Shown here one piece after another: positions 62,154 through 64,000 of a stretch of 64,000 nucleotides of DNA (within the stretch, counting starts at the first letter, position 1; each line of letters opens with the position of its first letter). Origin of the DNA: Jejuia sp. UBA6058 (GTDB lineage: Bacteria > Bacteroidota > Bacteroidia > Flavobacteriales > Flavobacteriaceae); contig DIYI01000012.1 in the NCBI GenBank assembly GCA_002428965.1, positions 285,948-349,947 of the forward strand. Reading direction: 5' to 3'. Below the pieces are notes generated by a model that saw nothing but the letters and a program-made list of their open reading frames with translations, searched no databases and was not told where the DNA came from. A program made the translations under genes and the position numbers.

Positions 62154-62161
62154 CAAATTTA
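62154..62161 (-). promoter_or_regulatory. -7 promoter box of the AraC-family regulator gene
   Basis: TAAATTTG on the minus strand matches TAnnTTTG, 18 bases before the ATG at 62135. The region beyond it is AT-rich, with TATGCATA-like dyads but no clear TTG. Confidence 0.55.
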
Positions 62162-62302
62162 AAACATATTATGCATACATTATATATAGATTTGCTCAAA
62201 ATATGTGTTTTATTAACTTAACATATGCTTAACACTCTCTTAACGGTTAATATAGCATATAAATAGGCTAAAATTGATGTTTTTCAAAACGTATTACGCT
62301 CA

Positions 62303-62310
62303 TATCTTTG
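62303..62310 (+). promoter_or_regulatory. -7 promoter box of a small gene
   Basis: TATCTTTG is a perfect TAnnTTTG match 26 bases before the ATG at 62337. It lies inside the longer open frame from 62274 and therefore argues that translation begins at 62337. Confidence 0.6.
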
Positions 62311-62336
62311 TAGTGTATTTAGTTAGTAAATCAATA

Positions 62337-62495
62337 ATGGAGTATTTGTTGCAAGAAAGATTAAAAGTAGAGTACGGTAACAAGTATTTTTGGAATACGA
62401 TAGGTTTTACAAATACCTTTAAAGATGTATTTAATGTTGATTTGACTTTAAATGAATTGAAATATTTAAATAATAATAACATTACTAGAAAGTAG
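62337..62495 (+). CDS. Small protein of unknown function
   Basis: A 52-residue protein beginning MEYLLQERLKVEYGNKYFWN; a longer frame from 62274 would include the promoter box and is not used. It is soluble-looking, rich in Asn, Lys and aromatic residues, with a helical middle (FTNTFKDVFNVDLTLNELKYL). No family recognised. Promoter before it and a good terminator (62559-62585) after it support a real transcript; it is also possible that the transcript acts as RNA. Moderate confidence. Confidence 0.5.
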   Translation: MEYLLQERLKVEYGNKYFWNTIGFTNTFKDVFNVDLTLNELKYLNNNNITRK

Positions 62496-62558
62496 TAATT
62501 CTTATAAAGCATACATTAATAATTAATTTTAATGTCTTATTTAGTTTAGTTGGTTGAA

Positions 62559-62585
62559 AGTGGGCTGTGGTGGCCCACTTTTTTT
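62559..62585 (+). terminator. Terminator after the small gene
   Basis: AGTGGGC pairs with GCCCACT across a seven-base loop, followed by a T-run, 63 bases after the small gene's stop. Confidence 0.8.
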
Positions 62586-62789
62586 ATGCTCTTCTTCAAA
62601 GTTTTTCAAAAAATCAAGCTTTATTTTATTCTGACAGAATTTTTCATTTTAAATCGATAAAACGCAAATTATATCATATTAACTGCGTTATATACTATAT
62701 TGACTTTACAAAAGGATAACACAAAATTAACGGATAATTTTGCATATAAATTAGTCAATTTCAATGTTTTACACCCGCTTACTTGAATG

Positions 62790-62797
62790 TAATTTTG
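62790..62797 (+). promoter_or_regulatory. -7 promoter box of the exported protein gene
   Basis: TAATTTTG lies 28 bases before the ATG at 62826; a second TAATTTTG at 62735-62742 could be an alternative promoter. Both match TAnnTTTG. Confidence 0.5.
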
Positions 62798-62825
62798 ACC
62801 TGTCGAACGTTAATAAATCCAAATC

Positions 62826-63431
62826 ATGAAAAACGTAATTAACAACTCCAAAAAAGTATTCTTAATGGTAGCATTGGCAGCTACGGTTATGGGATACGCA
62901 AACGACAAATCATTTTTTTATTTAAAAAATGAAGCGAACAAAACTGTACTTACTTTAACTCAGGTTAAAGCAGGTAATCTTGTCTCTATTAAAGACGAAA
63001 ACGGTATTGTACTATATAAAGAATTAATTCAACAAGCAGGTATTTATAAAAAAGGGTTTGATTTTTCTAATCTTACCGATGGAAAATACTTTCTTGAATT
63101 AAATAAAGATGTAGAAATAGATATCGTACCTTTTTCTGTTAAGGGCAAAGAAATAAGTTTTGAAGATGAAAAAACAGAAACTATTTTTAAACCTGTAACC
63201 GTTTTAAAAGAAGACAAAGTATTTATTACTAAACTCTCTTTAGAAAAAGAAGCATTAGATATTAAAGTATATTATGACAGTAGTGATACAAATCAATATG
63301 AATTAATACATTCTGAATCTATAAAAGGTACAAAAAACATTGAAAGAATTTTGAAAATCTCAGATTTTGAAAAAGGGAATTATAAAATAGTATACCGTAC
63401 AGAAGGTAGACTATTTGTAGAATACATTTAA
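62826..63431 (+). CDS. Exported protein of unknown function
   Basis: A 201-residue protein with a signal peptide (KVFLMVALAATVMGYA). The mature part appears to be two Ig-like or DUF3244-like beta domains: VKAGNLVSIKDENGIVLYKELI with LTDGKYFLEL, and then a second half (VFITKLSLEKEALDIKVYYD, KGNYKIVYRTEGRLFVEYI). This resembles small secreted or filament-like proteins of Bacteroidota, without a named family. Monocistronic with its own promoter and a bidirectional terminator. Role unknown. Confidence 0.75.
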   Translation: MKNVINNSKKVFLMVALAATVMGYANDKSFFYLKNEANKTVLTLTQVKAGNLVSIKDENGIVLYKELIQQAGIYKKGFDFSNLTDGKYFLELNKDVEIDIVPFSVKGKEISFEDEKTETIFKPVTVLKEDKVFITKLSLEKEALDIKVYYDSSDTNQYELIHSESIKGTKNIERILKISDFEKGNYKIVYRTEGRLFVEYI

Positions 63432-63453
63432 CTTAAACACTAATTTCGATATG

Positions 63454-63485
63454 AAAAAGGGCGAACAATAATGTTCGCCCTTTTT
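63454..63485. terminator. Bidirectional terminator between the exported protein and sulfatase genes
   Basis: AAAAAGGGCGAACA pairs perfectly with TGTTCGCCCTTTTT around a four-base loop, giving T-runs on both strands. It lies between convergent stops at 63431 and 63491 and serves both genes. Confidence 0.9.
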
Positions 63486-63490
63486 ATTTG

Positions 63491-64000
63491 TTAATCTAGA
63501 ACAGGAGTTCGCTTTTCATCCATACGTTTCATAGCATTTACTTCATAAAGCCTTTTTAGCATAAACATAGGTCTTTCCAATTCGCCTTCCCATTCCCATA
63601 AAAGTTTAAACAATGTTCTCACTTTCTCTGGATATTCATAGGCCAAATTGGTGTTTTCGGAAATATCTGTCTTAATATTATATAGTTCCGCTGGTCTATC
63701 CGGAAAACGCATTAATTTCCAATCTCCTTGTCTTACTACGCCTCTATTTTCTTTTTTCCAAAACAAAACTTCGTGAGGCACACTTTTATTCTGTCCTGTA
63801 ACATAAGGTATTAAATCTACACCATCTAATCCATCAATCCCATTTGCATCGCCACCTGCCACATTAATAAAGGTTGGTAATAAATCTAACATACTTACGG
63901 GATTTTCATAAACACTATTTTGTTCAACAATTCCAGGGAGTTTGAGAATAAAAGGCACACGAATACCACCTTCTAAATGATTTGATTTACAGCCACTTAA
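63491..64000 (-). CDS. Sulfatase, C-terminal part (continues beyond the window)
   Basis: The frame stays open to the window edge, reading HLEGGIRVPFILKLPGIV at its beginning, so the GTG at 63958 is an internal valine, not a start. LEGGIRVPFI is the standard sulfatase segment after the active-site half. Later come VSMLDLLPTFINVAGG, VLFWKKENRGVVRQGDWKLM and AELYNIKTDISENTNLA, all of the type I formylglycine sulfatase C-terminal domain. The CxPxR catalytic motif would lie beyond the window. Such enzymes remove sulfate from algal polysaccharides. The C-terminus (MFMLKRLYEVNAMKRM) is intact. Confidence 0.93.
   Translation of the reverse strand, partial: LSGCKSNHLEGGIRVPFILKLPGIVEQNSVYENPVSMLDLLPTFINVAGGDANGIDGLDGVDLIPYVTGQNKSVPHEVLFWKKENRGVVRQGDWKLMRFPDRPAELYNIKTDISENTNLAYEYPEKVRTLFKLLWEWEGELERPMFMLKRLYEVNAMKRMDEKRTPVLD

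Larger units (their letters stand above)
62496..62825. other. Intergenic region with terminator and two -7 boxes
   Basis: About 330 bases without a credible gene. It holds the terminator of the small gene (62559-62585) and two perfect TAATTTTG -7 boxes (62735-62742 and 62790-62797) ahead of the exported protein at 62826. The rest is AT-rich; nothing else stands out. Confidence 0.7.

Noticed and set aside
62274..62336. 21-residue extension of the small gene at 62337
   Set aside because: The -7 promoter box lies inside it, so it would be upstream of the transcript.

Overview
The window looks like a chromosomal segment from a marine Flavobacteriaceae bacterium (Bacteroidota). It is AT-rich (about one third GC by eye). 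Many genes are preceded by the Bacteroidota -7 promoter element TAnnTTTG. The gene content is typical of the group: an SdhCAB operon with a b558-type subunit, a SUF Fe-S assembly locus with DUF59 and DUF2480 neighbours, DUF3078, DUF5689, MbnP/MbnH, a hybrid two-component (HTCS) regulator and a CarboxypepD_reg TonB receptor. No rRNA, tRNA, CRISPR, phage or intact insertion sequence was seen.

Layout. 1-3750: cupin protein, Tas-like aldo/keto reductase, OmpA-type lipoprotein and exonuclease III, with three copies of a dispersed palindromic intergenic repeat (1-57, 1614-1688, 3473-3559; a fourth, diverged copy lies at 55105-55248). 3752-7174: a large uncharacterised outer-membrane protein. 7171-18200: an HTCS regulator upstream of a four-gene exported cluster (NHL-type propeller, PSCyt1/DUF1549/DUF1553 cytochrome, DUF1501 protein, membrane cytochrome with PSCyt1, LRR and FN3-associated domains), a set best known from Planctomycetes. 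18320-21758: succinate dehydrogenase. 22038-29246: housekeeping genes (PepP, aspartate kinase with a divergent ACT-like partner, BrnQ, alpha/beta hydrolase, two small zinc-ribbon proteins, ThiL). 29402-34225: an export operon with two repeat lipoproteins and an MbnP/MbnH pair, then a third zinc-ribbon protein. 34437-45841: SUF locus (sufA, sufB, a lipoprotein, sufC, sufD, antisense serine hydrolase, sufS, META lipoprotein, sufE, sufT-like DUF59, S1 protease, DUF2480, DUF3078). 45970-50262: two abutting paralogous glycosidase-like proteins of unclear family. 50259-55046: HflX, a cytoplasmic EEP-family hydrolase, a small barrel protein and a secreted GH2/GH5-like glycosidase. 55263-60719: DUF5689 lipoprotein plus TonB receptor, divergent from a secreted EEP-family hydrolase; this is a candidate nucleic-acid or phosphoester scavenging system. 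60716-64000: small cytochrome-b-like membrane protein, AraC regulator, two small unknowns, and the C-terminal part of a sulfatase running off the end.

The genes most likely to represent under-described systems are the HTCS/PSCyt/DUF1501 cluster, the DUF5689/TonB-receptor/EEP cluster and the tandem 715-residue glycosidase-like pair. At the architectural level, five convergent gene pairs overlap by exactly four bases with nested stop codons, which leaves no room for a terminator between them. All family assignments come from reading translated sequence and motifs; no database search was run.
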